Shown: positions 35,579 to 44,041 of the stretch, piece after piece
Layout of the letters: each line of letters opens with the position of its first letter
How positions within the stretch are numbered: position 1 is the first letter of the stretch
Assembly: GCF_030244015.1 (NCBI RefSeq)
Contig: NZ_JASSYX010000001.1
Span: forward strand, 434,001-498,000
From: Pedobacter ginsengisoli
GTDB taxonomy: Bacteria > Bacteroidota > Bacteroidia > Sphingobacteriales > Sphingobacteriaceae
Direction of reading: 5' to 3'
DNA length: 64,000 nt
The notes under the pieces: model-generated
What the model saw: only the letters and a program-made list of their open reading frames with translations
Told to the model about the DNA's origin: nothing
The model's database searches: none
Made by a program: the position numbers and the translations under genes

Positions 35579-36108
35579 TTAGTTTTGCGCAGAATAAAAT
35601 AAACCAAACCTGTAAACCCGATCAGAACACACACTGACCAAACCCAATCAGGTATAATTGGCTCTTTGACCTTATGGTCAGAAGTATCTTTAGAGCTGAA
35701 ACTTGCGGAGTCTTTTTGCCTCTCGTTTTTCGACTTTCCAAGGTTCTCGGATACGCTCTTGAAAAACTCTAATGTGGCCGCATTCCATCCTTTACCAAAC
35801 TGCTGATCTGAAAGTTTCTTATACTGAGCAAGTAGTTCCAGATATGACTCCTTCATTTCATTCGTTGCCCCAGACAAGTCCGGCGTGGGACCAGGTTGCC
35901 ACGGGGTTAAAGGGCTTTTATCAATGCCCGGAATAGTAAGCTTCCAGTGCTCTGTACTCGTTCTTTTTGAAGTGTCCACCTCATTAGATAAGAGTTCCGA
36001 ACTTCTGCTATGGGTTTGCTGGCTTTCAGTTTTTGTGTGGTCTATCTTACGAAATAGCCCGCAACCACTGATCAGTACAACAATAAGAGGTATGAGTATT
36101 TTTTTCAT
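35575..36108 (-). CDS. Candidate unimolecular spanin (lipoprotein with C-terminal transmembrane helix)
   Basis: 177 residues. The N-terminal signal MKKILIPLIVVLISGCGLF has a lipobox with Cys16. The periplasmic stretch is polar and helical. The C-terminus is a transmembrane helix (WVWSVCVLIGFTGLVYFIL, about 154-173) with basic tail RKTK. Outer-membrane lipid at one end and inner-membrane helix at the other is the known topology of u-spanins (phage T1 gp11 type), which fuse the two membranes at lysis. Holin-like and endolysin genes lie just upstream, supporting this. Confidence 0.65.
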   Translation of the reverse strand: MKKILIPLIVVLISGCGLFRKIDHTKTESQQTHSRSSELLSNEVDTSKRTSTEHWKLTIPGIDKSPLTPWQPGPTPDLSGATNEMKESYLELLAQYKKLSDQQFGKGWNAATLEFFKSVSENLGKSKNERQKDSASFSSKDTSDHKVKEPIIPDWVWSVCVLIGFTGLVYFILRKTK

Positions 36109-36293
36109 GGCTTAAGTTTTTCAAGGGTAAGAGTTGCTTTTTTCATCTGCTGTGCGGCAGATTGTAAGCTGTCGACACTTGTAAGAAAGCGCATTCCAGG
36201 ACTTTGCTCCTTTACGAATGATCTATGCTTTTTTGTTGGTGTACCTCCTGAGAACAGCACAATAACAGCTAAGGAGAATAATGTCTTTTTCAT
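36105..36293 (-). CDS. Small secreted phage protein in the lysis cassette
   Basis: 62 residues. The N-terminal hydrophobic stretch (KKTLFSLAVIVLFSGG) looks like a signal peptide without a lipobox Cys. The rest is basic and helical. It overlaps the candidate spanin by 4 bp. It could be a lysis accessory or an antiholin-like protein; sequence alone does not decide. Confidence 0.5.
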   Translation of the reverse strand: MKKTLFSLAVIVLFSGGTPTKKHRSFVKEQSPGMRFLTSVDSLQSAAQQMKKATLTLEKLKP

Positions 36294-36299
36294 CTTAAT

Positions 36300-36599
36300 T
36301 TATTTAGGTTTGTTTTTGGAAAGACTGTCCACCTTTTGAGATACCTCAATAACTTTTGTTGCTGCAGTTACCACGGTATCAGCGGCATTTTCCATTTTAT
36401 CTCTAGTTGGTCTCAGGTAGTCAATCATTTTTTCATACAGCTTCGCCTGAAGCTCATTCTTTTCACGTTCTGACCGGTAGTATAAAACAAACAGAGTAAT
36501 GATTGCTGACATCTGTAAAGCAAACAGGAAGGTAATAAACCCTGTCCGCAAGCCTTTGGTAATTCCCCAAGTGGTAAGTTCTTTTTCGTTTGCGTCCAT
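36300..36599 (-). CDS. Holin-like small membrane protein
   Basis: 99 residues with one strong transmembrane helix (TGFITFLFALQMSAIITLFVLY, about 20-40) followed by a long charged helix. Position directly after the endolysin gene, with a 1-bp overlap at 36599, suggests a holin. The single helix and long soluble tail would also fit a pinholin regulator or an i-spanin-like protein. Confidence 0.55.
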   Translation of the reverse strand: MDANEKELTTWGITKGLRTGFITFLFALQMSAIITLFVLYYRSEREKNELQAKLYEKMIDYLRPTRDKMENAADTVVTAATKVIEVSQKVDSLSKNKPK

Positions 36600-37117
36600 T
36601 ATTTTTTAATCCTTGGATAGATGTAACCATAAACGTTTAATCCGGTAGGGGTAAAGCTTCGGGTGATGGTCCTGAGCTTTCGAGCTACACAGTTGCCTTC
36701 CCTGCTGCCCGAAGCGTTAGTATTGCCCTCAATGGTTCCCATCGTATTGCTTTTAAAGTCCACCCACTCAACCATAAATTCATGACCTGCCGGACCGTGC
36801 CCCAAAAGGCAGACGCATACAGCACCTGGTTCCGGGATCAAGCCCGTTTCAAAAACGCCGCCCGCTTTTACATTGTCGAATGTTTGCTTTGCGCTCCCGT
36901 TAAATTGCGCGTTGACCGCTTGAAGCAAGTTGCCGGTAAATAGTTTGCGGAAAACCATTTTGATAAAAAATGCACACCATGGCGCACCCTTGTACCATCC
37001 TGCAGCCGTAAGTTCTTTTTCAAACTTCGGATCATGGAAGCCGGAATTTTTGCTCTTCTCGGTCCTGCCAATGTACCAGGCAGTAAAGACTATAAAATTT
37101 GTGACAATTGTGCTCAT
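36599..37117 (-). CDS. CHAP-domain endolysin
   Basis: 172 residues. Cysteine peptidase or amidase of the CHAP fold, expected to cut peptidoglycan cross-links or stems. The nucleophile Cys48 lies in GAPWCAFF and the His112 in AGHEFMVEWVD, followed by IEGNTN with the polar third residue. There is no signal peptide, so it needs a holin to reach the wall. It is coupled to the preceding gene by ATGA and is the first gene of the lysis cassette. Confidence 0.82.
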   Translation of the reverse strand: MSTIVTNFIVFTAWYIGRTEKSKNSGFHDPKFEKELTAAGWYKGAPWCAFFIKMVFRKLFTGNLLQAVNAQFNGSAKQTFDNVKAGGVFETGLIPEPGAVCVCLLGHGPAGHEFMVEWVDFKSNTMGTIEGNTNASGSREGNCVARKLRTITRSFTPTGLNVYGYIYPRIKK

Positions 37118-38094
37118 AAAAATGCATATACATTAGGTGCGCTGCCGTCATTCATATCAAAATCTTCCGGCACGGCATAGTCTGGGAAATCTGCTTTATT
37201 GGCTACAAGCCACTTTGTGATTGTTGCAAGCTCGGTCTTGCCGTCACAGAGGTATCCGCTTCTGGCAGTCATTAGCTGTTTTTCCTGAGCAGGGTTTCTG
37301 TTCTCTACGTTGCCGGAAATACCACCCACGGTTTCACTAAGCTCATAAGCTCCCGATTCATCTACAGATACAGGCAGATAGACAAGGGCTTTAGCCATGG
37401 TGAAAAATGCTACTGCTGGCTGCAGCTTAGTGATCAGTGCTTTTTGTTTGGCATTGCCGGTACTTGTTAAGACAAATCCTCTCAGCATATCCATAAGTAC
37501 AGACCCAATTAAAGGTTCTATATGATCACTCTCAACTTTGCGCTGATAGATCCTTAGTGCCTGGTAAAACCGGGATGATGAACCGATGTTGACTCCGGCA
37601 AACTGAAAATCATATGCGGTATTGATCAATAGTGACCTGTTGGCAATGTGGTTTACGGAATTCTTGTATTCGGTGAAGTCATTAATATTGGATTCCAGAA
37701 AATTAACAGCTGCTTCAAGCGCGTTAAAGGCATCAAACAAGCTCTTCCTTTTTAGGATCATCAGTTTTTTATCTGATGCAGGGGCGCTGTTGCTGCTTTT
37801 AATTACGCTGATGCCAGCGCTGTTAATTTGAACGGCGCCAAAATCCGCATAGGCTCCGACCATGAAATTAACGGCAGCTTTTTGAAGCAGGAGCAATACC
37901 CGTTTCCCTTTGCTTCCGTCTGCATAGCCGCCTTTTCCTGCCACAATCACATCAAACTGCTCCTGACCGATAGCCGGAACAAGATGTTTTAAAATGGCGT
38001 CATCAATGAATGACTGTACATTTTGCAAATCAATGTTTGCGGCGACGGCACTGTTGTGCAGTTTTACTTCGGCAGGATTATCAAGCAGCGACAT
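37114..38094 (-). CDS. Phage head-tail region protein (DUF6712-like)
   Basis: 326 residues, helical, with no catalytic motif. It lies right after portal (14-bp overlap) and before the lysis cassette. In Bacteroidetes phages, proteins of this length and place are listed as DUF6712; the name is from memory and should be confirmed. Adaptor or connector function is likely by position. Confidence 0.55.
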   Translation of the reverse strand: MSLLDNPAEVKLHNSAVAANIDLQNVQSFIDDAILKHLVPAIGQEQFDVIVAGKGGYADGSKGKRVLLLLQKAAVNFMVGAYADFGAVQINSAGISVIKSSNSAPASDKKLMILKRKSLFDAFNALEAAVNFLESNINDFTEYKNSVNHIANRSLLINTAYDFQFAGVNIGSSSRFYQALRIYQRKVESDHIEPLIGSVLMDMLRGFVLTSTGNAKQKALITKLQPAVAFFTMAKALVYLPVSVDESGAYELSETVGGISGNVENRNPAQEKQLMTARSGYLCDGKTELATITKWLVANKADFPDYAVPEDFDMNDGSAPNVYAFL

Positions 38095-39466
38095 TCTCGT
38101 TTGAGTTTACAGGGTTAGGAACTACAGCAGTTTTGTGGGATTTATCCAGGGTTTCCAGTTCCACTTCCAGAACCACGAAGCGCAAACCCGGATGGGTTTT
38201 ATCCCATCCGTTATATTCTGCCACAAAGTATAGCGGCTCTAAAATGACATCCCGGTAGGGTTGAAGCAAAGCAACCAGAATATTAAATGCCACCCGCTTA
38301 TCTGATCCGCTACCGGCGTCTTTCCCCCGCCCTGGTCCGTTACCTACAATGGTCGGATCAAGGTCAAGACATTGAAGCATGTATTGAACCGCTTCCTGGC
38401 TGTCTTCCAGGTATTGCCCATCTTTCAGAATATTGTCAATCGGAATAATTTTAAAAGCTGGGATCTCTTTGCCCAAATCATCAAATCCGATCTCGCTAAG
38501 AATGGTTGCTCCTGCGTTGTCTATGCCTGTCAGCTTATCGTTAATTTCCTTAACGACTTCTTTTTTCTTGGCTTTCTTTTCAGCAGGAGTCAGTTTAGCC
38601 CAATCATCGAAACGCTGTGCCCAATAGGTAACAGGTATGGTCAGAATGTATTTTGCAGACAATACCTTTTCCATCAAAGTTTTTTTCCATTTCGGTATTT
38701 TAGCTTTGATGTCGCACCATTCTGAAAACAGATACTGCGTCCATGGTGCTAGTGGGTAATACGCCTGACCAGGTGACGGATAATTTGCAGGATAAACCGC
38801 CCGTTTGTCTTTTGATTCCCTGAAATCCTCCACCATTGAATGTGAATATGGATCGAGTACAGGGTAGGTCATCACCTTTGTATCATCATCGGCCTTCGCA
38901 TCAGGCCATTGTGCAGATACGTAGCAGGTGTCAATATCACCGTCATCATTCTGTAGTCCCCATCTGCACCACGCGGCGTCATGAGTTCCCAGATAAGCGA
39001 TTTTATCTTCGGATTTATCCTTAATGATGTCAGGGAATACATTATGGAACCAGGTAAAATCAACGCAAGCTTCCCGCCAATACCTCTTAAATTTTCTTCC
39101 CGCTAAAAATCCATTGATCGCTAGATCATTGATCCGCTGAGTATCATAGTCCTTTTTATCTTCGTTCCATACCAGCTGTACGGCAATAACCTCTCTGCCT
39201 TGCAACAAGCGCCCTTTTTTATCAAGTAAGGAAAGCAAGCCTAAATCTTTTAAAGCCCGTTCAATAACATCCTGCGGGAAATTATTGTCTTCGCCCCATG
39301 GAGCTACTAGTGTTGATCCGGATGTGTTTTTCTCCTTTGGTGACTTTGGCTTAATGGTCCCCGGCGTTGGCTCAAATTCACCGGCCATAGCGATGATAAC
39401 ACCGCTTTCAGTGATGGCCATGTTATCGCTGATAAATTCAGCTCCGGATTTGTTTTTTTTACTCAT
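38081..39466 (-). CDS. Portal protein
   Basis: 461 residues. Typical portal features are a central stem region and a C-terminal segment LDLDPTIVGNGPGRGKDAGS leading into KRVAFNILVALLQPYRDVIL and EPLYFVAEYNGW, the pattern of phage portals in which late helices face the DNA channel. It sits downstream of a small ORF, after the terminase operon. Overlaps with both neighbours (4 and 14 bp) show tight coupling. Confidence 0.75.
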   Translation of the reverse strand: MSKKNKSGAEFISDNMAITESGVIIAMAGEFEPTPGTIKPKSPKEKNTSGSTLVAPWGEDNNFPQDVIERALKDLGLLSLLDKKGRLLQGREVIAVQLVWNEDKKDYDTQRINDLAINGFLAGRKFKRYWREACVDFTWFHNVFPDIIKDKSEDKIAYLGTHDAAWCRWGLQNDDGDIDTCYVSAQWPDAKADDDTKVMTYPVLDPYSHSMVEDFRESKDKRAVYPANYPSPGQAYYPLAPWTQYLFSEWCDIKAKIPKWKKTLMEKVLSAKYILTIPVTYWAQRFDDWAKLTPAEKKAKKKEVVKEINDKLTGIDNAGATILSEIGFDDLGKEIPAFKIIPIDNILKDGQYLEDSQEAVQYMLQCLDLDPTIVGNGPGRGKDAGSGSDKRVAFNILVALLQPYRDVILEPLYFVAEYNGWDKTHPGLRFVVLEVELETLDKSHKTAVVPNPVNSNENVAA

Positions 39467-39762
39467 AACATGATTGGCCGTTTGTTGAACCTGGTAACTA
39501 AATAGGGACGAAATTTCAGAACCTGGTCACTGTCCACATCCCTCAGCAGCCGGGTATAATTCCGGTAGTGATTCGGGTTGCGTAGTGAGGACTTACTGCG
39601 CGGACCGCTGGCAATAACCGCCCGTTTTATGGTGATCTTTTTGCCTCCGGTGCCTTGCGTTTTACTGAAAGTGACAAAGGTGATCTCATTAGGGATCAGC
39701 TCACCGGCAGAGTCCCTGAGTTCCATTGTTTTCAGCATGTCCATGATCGAAATTGCATCCAT
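39463..39762 (-). CDS. Small phage protein upstream of portal
   Basis: 99 residues from the ATG at 39762 (MDAISIMDMLKTMELRD). The frame stays open to 39831, but that part translates the intergenic repeat element and is unlikely to be coding. It is a basic protein with no motif recognised; TFSKTQGTGGKKITIKRAV suggests a beta structure. It overlaps portal by 4 bp. Confidence 0.6.
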   Translation of the reverse strand: MDAISIMDMLKTMELRDSAGELIPNEITFVTFSKTQGTGGKKITIKRAVIASGPRSKSSLRNPNHYRNYTRLLRDVDSDQVLKFRPYLVTRFNKRPIML

Positions 39763-39765
39763 TGT

Positions 39766-39817
39766 CCAAAAGTCCGTATACGCGCAGGCGTGCGAAAGGA
39801 CAGGTAAACAGGGAAAG
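39766..39817 (-). promoter_or_regulatory. Late intergenic element, copy C (with GGGAAAG site)
   Basis: The minus strand shows CTTTCCCTGTT, then CCTGTCCTTTCGCACGCC, then TGCGCGTATACGGACTTTTG right before the ATG at 39762. The terminase operon ends at a strong terminator 190 bp upstream, so transcription of portal and tail genes must restart in this region. The element is therefore a good candidate late promoter or activator site. Confidence 0.55.
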
Positions 39818-40008
39818 CGCTGCCAACACAATTCAGTGAAGTGAAATTTTTTGTAAAATTTTGGCTATTAGGGAGATAAATTTAAATTCTGAAAAAAATA
39901 GTGACAGTGACACAGAGTTGACCACGCCACGCACTATTCGACAGGGAAGGTCAGACGATCCTTTTTCCGGATATATGAAATGGGCTTTTTTTATTGATTT
40001 TAAGCCAA
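39818..40008. other. Non-coding gap between terminase and portal operons
   Basis: About 190 bp without a reading frame. It contains another GACAGGGAAGGTCAG at 39940-39954, nearly identical to AACAGGGAAAGTCAG at 43038. The A+T-rich part (39840-39900) could hold a promoter. No RNA gene recognised. Confidence 0.5.
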
Positions 40009-40038
40009 AAAGCCCCTCCGTAGGGCAGGAGGGGCTTT
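40009..40038 (-). terminator. Rho-independent terminator after terminase
   Basis: The 11-bp stem AAAGCCCCTCC/GGAGGGGCTTT has an 8-nt loop. On the minus strand the stem is followed by a T run. It lies 20 bp after the terminase stop. Confidence 0.85.
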
Positions 40039-40057
40039 AGATAGGGAAAGTATATCT

Positions 40058-41719
40058 TTAGATGATAATGATGTCCATATCAGCAGGAGATCCGCCATAC
40101 TCATGCTTGTTCATGCCTATGTATACGGTATCCAGCGCATCACTCTGATGCGGCGCTTCCTCCTGCGGGTAGTTGGTATTCTTTTCAGGTCGCTTGTCTT
40201 TCTCATATCCGTTCTTACCTGTGATCACTCCTGTACGCTGCACAGATACGATCACACTTTGGGCATTCTCCTGATTGAACCTGCACGGCACGAACCTTGG
40301 ATCTTTCTCAGTGAATACCACCTGCCACATCCGGTATCTGGTCTCATGCCTTGGCTGCTGTCCTATGTATATCCTGTTCACCTGCCAGCCTCTTAGTATC
40401 CAAATACCCGTGACGATATCAGCAATGTTTTGGGTCCTGGTACTGTCCGTATGCAGCGAGGTATGGTCATAGTAGTAGTTGATCACCTTATGTGGATGTG
40501 GTGCGTAATAGTCAGCAGCAGCCTCTACCACATCATGCACCCTTAATGGCGCTTTAACGTACATAGACTTAAGCACCTTCATTGCCCTCCCTTTACCTGT
40601 GTGCGGGTCAGCCCCGTGCTGCGATATAATCAGGCTGTTAATACTTGCATTATGGTCCATACCTATGCTAAGGGGCTGATCTTTATCAATATCGCTATCT
40701 TTACGGCAATCGTTGAGTACTCCGGCAGGTAAATGCAGACCCAGACTATCGATGTAAGTGTAGTCAATAGCATTGTAGGTGTGCGCCTCCTGGTCGAACA
40801 GACCATAAAAACCGTTCTCCAAGTGAACTAATCGCCGGTTCAGAATCGATGCCTGGAATACCGGCCACATCATTTCCCTGCGCCATTGTTTGATCTGATC
40901 AATACCCAAAATAGGCAGGTTATCTTTCCAGCTTCCTTCGTGGTAGTATACCAGGCCACGGCGCAATTGGTTCATCAAACCTGCGTACTTATCCATCAGA
41001 CGTTTCAAGTAAACCTTGCGGTTTTCAGCCGTCCCTGGCGTCTCAAACTCAAACTTTAACTTGTTCCATTCCAGCTGCAGAAGCATGGCCTTATTGCACT
41101 TAACGGTGTCCATTTGCTCCTGCTTTTCGAAAATCCATGCGCCTTGCGGGCTGGTCGGCATATCGGTATACATAGTGATCATGTGGTGTTCGGCCAGATG
41201 TCCAAAATGTTCACCGTTACCCCTGTTGGTAGGGGCAACATCATCCACATACCGCTTATGGTTTAAAAACCGTACCTCATCGGCTGCGATTGCATCCAGG
41301 TTCTTACCGTTTGCAAGTCCCGGCTTATCCTGGGAAATAAAATGAAAAACGTGGCCATTCCACCAGGTGATTGAGTGTTCAGGATGTAATACCGGATAAA
41401 GAGCAGAAGGGATTTTTAGATGCCTTTCCGGGAAACGTCGAAACCAGTAATGTACTCCCTCATAATAGCCAAATTTCTCCCAGGCTTTAAGTAGTGGGGG
41501 CACCGTACGGTCCAGGAGCTGCATGTAGGTGGTGCCAAGTAATCCTGTGGCCCCGCGAGGCATCAGATTTGCTGCCCTGATCGTTCGCAAGGCAAACGGC
41601 CCTTGCGTTTTACCCCAGGCACGCGGACAAACTCCGTATTCCTCCTTTGCTCCGATCAGGTAGGCTATTTTCTGGCCTCTGTGAAGCCATATCTTATTCT
41701 GCCGTTTCGTCTGATTCAT
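40058..41719 (-). CDS. terL: Terminase large subunit
   Basis: DNA-packaging motor, 553 residues. ATPase: Walker A-type motif CPRAWGKTQG (residues 31-40) and Walker B LDAIAADEV with Asp147-Glu148. The C-terminal RNase H-like nuclease shows SIGMDHNASINSLIIS, a middle acidic motif YYYDH, and the final HQSDALDTVYIG near residue 530. It follows the candidate small subunit with a 26-bp overlap. A terminator follows, so terminase genes form their own unit. Confidence 0.85.
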   Translation of the reverse strand: MNQTKRQNKIWLHRGQKIAYLIGAKEEYGVCPRAWGKTQGPFALRTIRAANLMPRGATGLLGTTYMQLLDRTVPPLLKAWEKFGYYEGVHYWFRRFPERHLKIPSALYPVLHPEHSITWWNGHVFHFISQDKPGLANGKNLDAIAADEVRFLNHKRYVDDVAPTNRGNGEHFGHLAEHHMITMYTDMPTSPQGAWIFEKQEQMDTVKCNKAMLLQLEWNKLKFEFETPGTAENRKVYLKRLMDKYAGLMNQLRRGLVYYHEGSWKDNLPILGIDQIKQWRREMMWPVFQASILNRRLVHLENGFYGLFDQEAHTYNAIDYTYIDSLGLHLPAGVLNDCRKDSDIDKDQPLSIGMDHNASINSLIISQHGADPHTGKGRAMKVLKSMYVKAPLRVHDVVEAAADYYAPHPHKVINYYYDHTSLHTDSTRTQNIADIVTGIWILRGWQVNRIYIGQQPRHETRYRMWQVVFTEKDPRFVPCRFNQENAQSVIVSVQRTGVITGKNGYEKDKRPEKNTNYPQEEAPHQSDALDTVYIGMNKHEYGGSPADMDIIII

Positions 41720-42359
41720 AATCGATATCTACAGCATCATCCATGATCTTATTGACCGTTTTCTGTTTGAAATCCCTTTCAAGCTCTCTGACCATCTCCG
41801 CAAAGTTTTCAATAACCGGAAATGGCGTTTCCAGCTCGGACGGATGATTGACAATGAGAAATTCAGAAGGGACAAGGTGTTCAGGATTGATCGTTTCCGG
41901 ATCTACGCGTTTATAGCCGGAAATCTCGTTTACTTCCTTAAAAAATGCATGGGCCGACTTATAGTCCCCGGTTGCTTTTGCCTCCCACATCAGTTCATCA
42001 CCAATGGCAATACGCTGACCACGGCCGATTTCTTTATCTTCCCTGGTCTCGGTATTGGCAAAAAACCGTTTTGTCATATCGATGTCGATGTATGCCTGGC
42101 GGTGCGAGACTTTGAAACGCTCGACAATCCATTCACATAGCTCTTTATATCGATAAGGAACGGTGTATTCATAATCTTTTCCCCTGATCTGTTTTTTCAC
42201 AGGCTTGCGGGCTGTCATCTGCCTGTCGATCTCGGTTATCCGGGTATAGATTTCACTATCGCTTGCAGACAGTTTGTCCAGCTCGTGAGCAATGAATGCT
42301 TTATAAATCCGGTCAAGTGGCGTTTCTTCGCCAATCTGGTTGACTTTAATCACGCTCAT
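41694..42359 (-). CDS. Putative terminase small subunit
   Basis: 221 residues. The segment KELCEWIVERFKVSHRQAYIDID resembles the helix-turn-helix of small terminases, which bind the packaging site. The rest is helical and acidic at the end. Position directly upstream of and overlapping the large subunit gene supports the role. I see no other HTH candidate nearby. Confidence 0.62.
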   Translation of the reverse strand: MSVIKVNQIGEETPLDRIYKAFIAHELDKLSASDSEIYTRITEIDRQMTARKPVKKQIRGKDYEYTVPYRYKELCEWIVERFKVSHRQAYIDIDMTKRFFANTETREDKEIGRGQRIAIGDELMWEAKATGDYKSAHAFFKEVNEISGYKRVDPETINPEHLVPSEFLIVNHPSELETPFPVIENFAEMVRELERDFKQKTVNKIMDDAVDIDYESDETAE

Positions 42360-43020
42360 AAGCCAATTCTTCTTTTAGTTGGGCAATACGCTGCAGGTTG
42401 GTGGTGATCAGCAGCTTTGTTTTTTCTTTGTCCCGGCAATGAGGGTTTTCCAAACGTTTCTCCGCTTTCCAGTTGCTGGTATAGAGTGCGTCCAGTTCCT
42501 GTTTTGGCGTTTTAACCGTTTCAACTGTTTTGGACACAATTGGAAAGTGGTTGTGCTCGTCAAAAAAATCCAGCAGATCGTAAATGCCGGTGATCTTATC
42601 CTGTAGGGTTGAAAGTGATGCAGCTGTCTTTAGTAATATGCGCTGATCAGTTGAAACGTCAAGCAGTACCATGTTCCGCTGAAAATGGTTGTAGTGCTGC
42701 TTCAATGTCGCCTTCAAACTCAGGTAACGCTGCATATCTTTTGGATTTGCGATGTTCACCGGCGTTTCCTGATCACCTGTGATTTGGTGATCAGGAAGGG
42801 CTTCATCTATAGAAATATTAGGGGCATCGAAGGAAACAGGAGCAGGTTGTGCTGGGGCGAGGTCTATGAGCTCTGCCGCCAGCTTTTTGACGTTATATTG
42901 CGTGGCGCCTTGTTCATGTAATATCTTTTTGAAAAAGCTATTGGTGCCATACTTCCCGTACAGCGCCGATCCGGCGTTAAAATCCCGATCACTATTTAGC
43001 CACGCATTGATCTCCTGCAT
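42346..43020 (-). CDS. Phage protein of unknown function, first gene of the terminase operon
   Basis: 224 residues, helical, mainly charged. The C-terminus may form a coiled coil (about 190-220). No domain recognised. It overlaps the putative small terminase by 14 bp. The upstream 76 bp hold two GACAGGGAAAG sites, in front of a moron of opposite strand. Confidence 0.55.
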   Translation of the reverse strand: MQEINAWLNSDRDFNAGSALYGKYGTNSFFKKILHEQGATQYNVKKLAAELIDLAPAQPAPVSFDAPNISIDEALPDHQITGDQETPVNIANPKDMQRYLSLKATLKQHYNHFQRNMVLLDVSTDQRILLKTAASLSTLQDKITGIYDLLDFFDEHNHFPIVSKTVETVKTPKQELDALYTSNWKAEKRLENPHCRDKEKTKLLITTNLQRIAQLKEELAYERD

Positions 43021-43037
43021 GGCGCAAATTGCTCATA

Positions 43038-43070
43038 ACAGGGAAAGTCAGAAAGGACAGGGAAAGTACT
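43038..43070 (-). promoter_or_regulatory. Late intergenic element, copy D (two GGGAAAG sites)
   Basis: In plus-strand orientation AACAGGGAAAGTCAG at 43038 and GACAGGGAAAGTACT at 43056 repeat the unit with an 18-bp step. The gap between them gives CTGTCCTTTC on the minus strand, as at the other copies. The upstream capsid unit ends at a terminator (43778), so the terminase unit needs a promoter here. Confidence 0.55.
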
Positions 43071-43096
43071 TATATTGCATAAAAATTAGTTTAATT

Positions 43097-43774
43097 ATGC
43101 CTGTTGATATCGACTCTATTCAATCTTGGACTGCTATAATTTCAACCATTGTAGCTTGTCTGACCGGATTTTTTATCGTCCAAACTTTTAAACTTCAAGC
43201 GAAGACAATGGTTGATCAATCTATCGCGTTGGAAAAACAGAGTAAACTGATCGCTCTTCAAATGGACAGTATTTACAAGGAAAAATATCCAGTTTTTAGA
43301 GCGATGCAGACACAGCGTGTTGACAATGGATACATAGTTTTTAGTTTAGAATGTGAACTCATAAAGGGGGATGTGCATTCTTACCATAGTAATATCATCG
43401 GTAACAATGAAGCTTTCATAGAGCTATTTGAATTTGAAAAATATACTAGCCAAATTATTAGAGGGTTTGTCGAGGGAACAAAAATTATAATTAAATATCG
43501 GGGTCATCAAGACGCGATTAAGGAATTTCTGAAAGTAGGGAAAGATTCCGACTTACGGTTTTCCGTCAACTTTTATTACTCGGATATCGTAGGAACCTTT
43601 TACCAACAGGAGATAGGTGTGATATATAACCGGGATCCTTTTGTGTATCCCGCAATTATGCCGGGACGTACACACTTGATTGACAAACGGTACCACAAAA
43701 AAAAGGTTGACAGGTCGTTTTATCCAAAAATAGAAGAAACAAATGTGGTCATTACCGACAAATTCAACGTTTAA
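43097..43774 (+). CDS. Moron: membrane-anchored protein of unknown function
   Basis: 225 residues from ATG 43097 (MPVDIDSIQSWTAIIST). The open frame begins at 42866, but that part is antisense to the terminase-operon gene. One N-terminal transmembrane helix (about 10-32: WTAIISTIVACLTGFFIVQT), a short coiled coil (to about 65), then a beta-rich cytoplasmic domain. It lies opposite to its neighbours, between terminase and capsid modules, with its own terminator. Such cargo genes often serve the lysogen. No known family recognised. Confidence 0.7.
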   Translation: MPVDIDSIQSWTAIISTIVACLTGFFIVQTFKLQAKTMVDQSIALEKQSKLIALQMDSIYKEKYPVFRAMQTQRVDNGYIVFSLECELIKGDVHSYHSNIIGNNEAFIELFEFEKYTSQIIRGFVEGTKIIIKYRGHQDAIKEFLKVGKDSDLRFSVNFYYSDIVGTFYQQEIGVIYNRDPFVYPAIMPGRTHLIDKRYHKKKVDRSFYPKIEETNVVITDKFNV

Positions 43775-43777
43775 AAA

Positions 43778-43803
43778 AAAGCCTCCCAATCCTGAGAGGC
43801 TTT
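43778..43803. terminator. Bidirectional terminator between moron and capsid operon
   Basis: The stem AAAGCCTC/GAGGCTTT has a 10-nt loop. On the minus strand an eight-base T run follows, so it ends the capsid-tail-tube unit. On the plus strand it ends the moron. Confidence 0.8.
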
Positions 43804-43822
43804 AACCAAATATAAAACTAAA

Positions 43823-44029
43823 CTATGAAACTCTCTTTTTTCGCTTCACTCCTGCAGGCTGGATCTTTACAAGGTAACGGGTTCCCGCATTGAATAAAGC
43901 TTCTGCCTGCTCTAATGTTGCTTTTCTAAAGTCCAGGTCACCGATCTTGCTGTGAAGCAGTGGAGAATCAGTATTGACCACTTTAAATTTTCCAACCAGC
44001 TCAGGACTCAATTCAAATTTCGGCTTCAT
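43823..44029 (-). CDS. Small phage protein, last gene of capsid unit
   Basis: 68 residues, basic C-terminus (VKRKKRVS). It begins MKPKFELSPELVGKFKVVN. Without recognised domain. It lies 12 bp after the putative tail tube gene and just before the bidirectional terminator. Confidence 0.6.
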   Translation of the reverse strand: MKPKFELSPELVGKFKVVNTDSPLLHSKIGDLDFRKATLEQAEALFNAGTRYLVKIQPAGVKRKKRVS

Positions 44030-44041
44030 GATTCCTGATGG

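Noticed and set aside
39763..39831. N-terminal extension of the gene upstream of portal
   Set aside because: These codons translate the repeated intergenic element, which is also found before genes where it is non-coding.
42866..43096. N-terminal extension of the moron frame
   Set aside because: It is antisense to the terminase-operon gene and includes the GGGAAAG control sites; translation from 43097 is more plausible.
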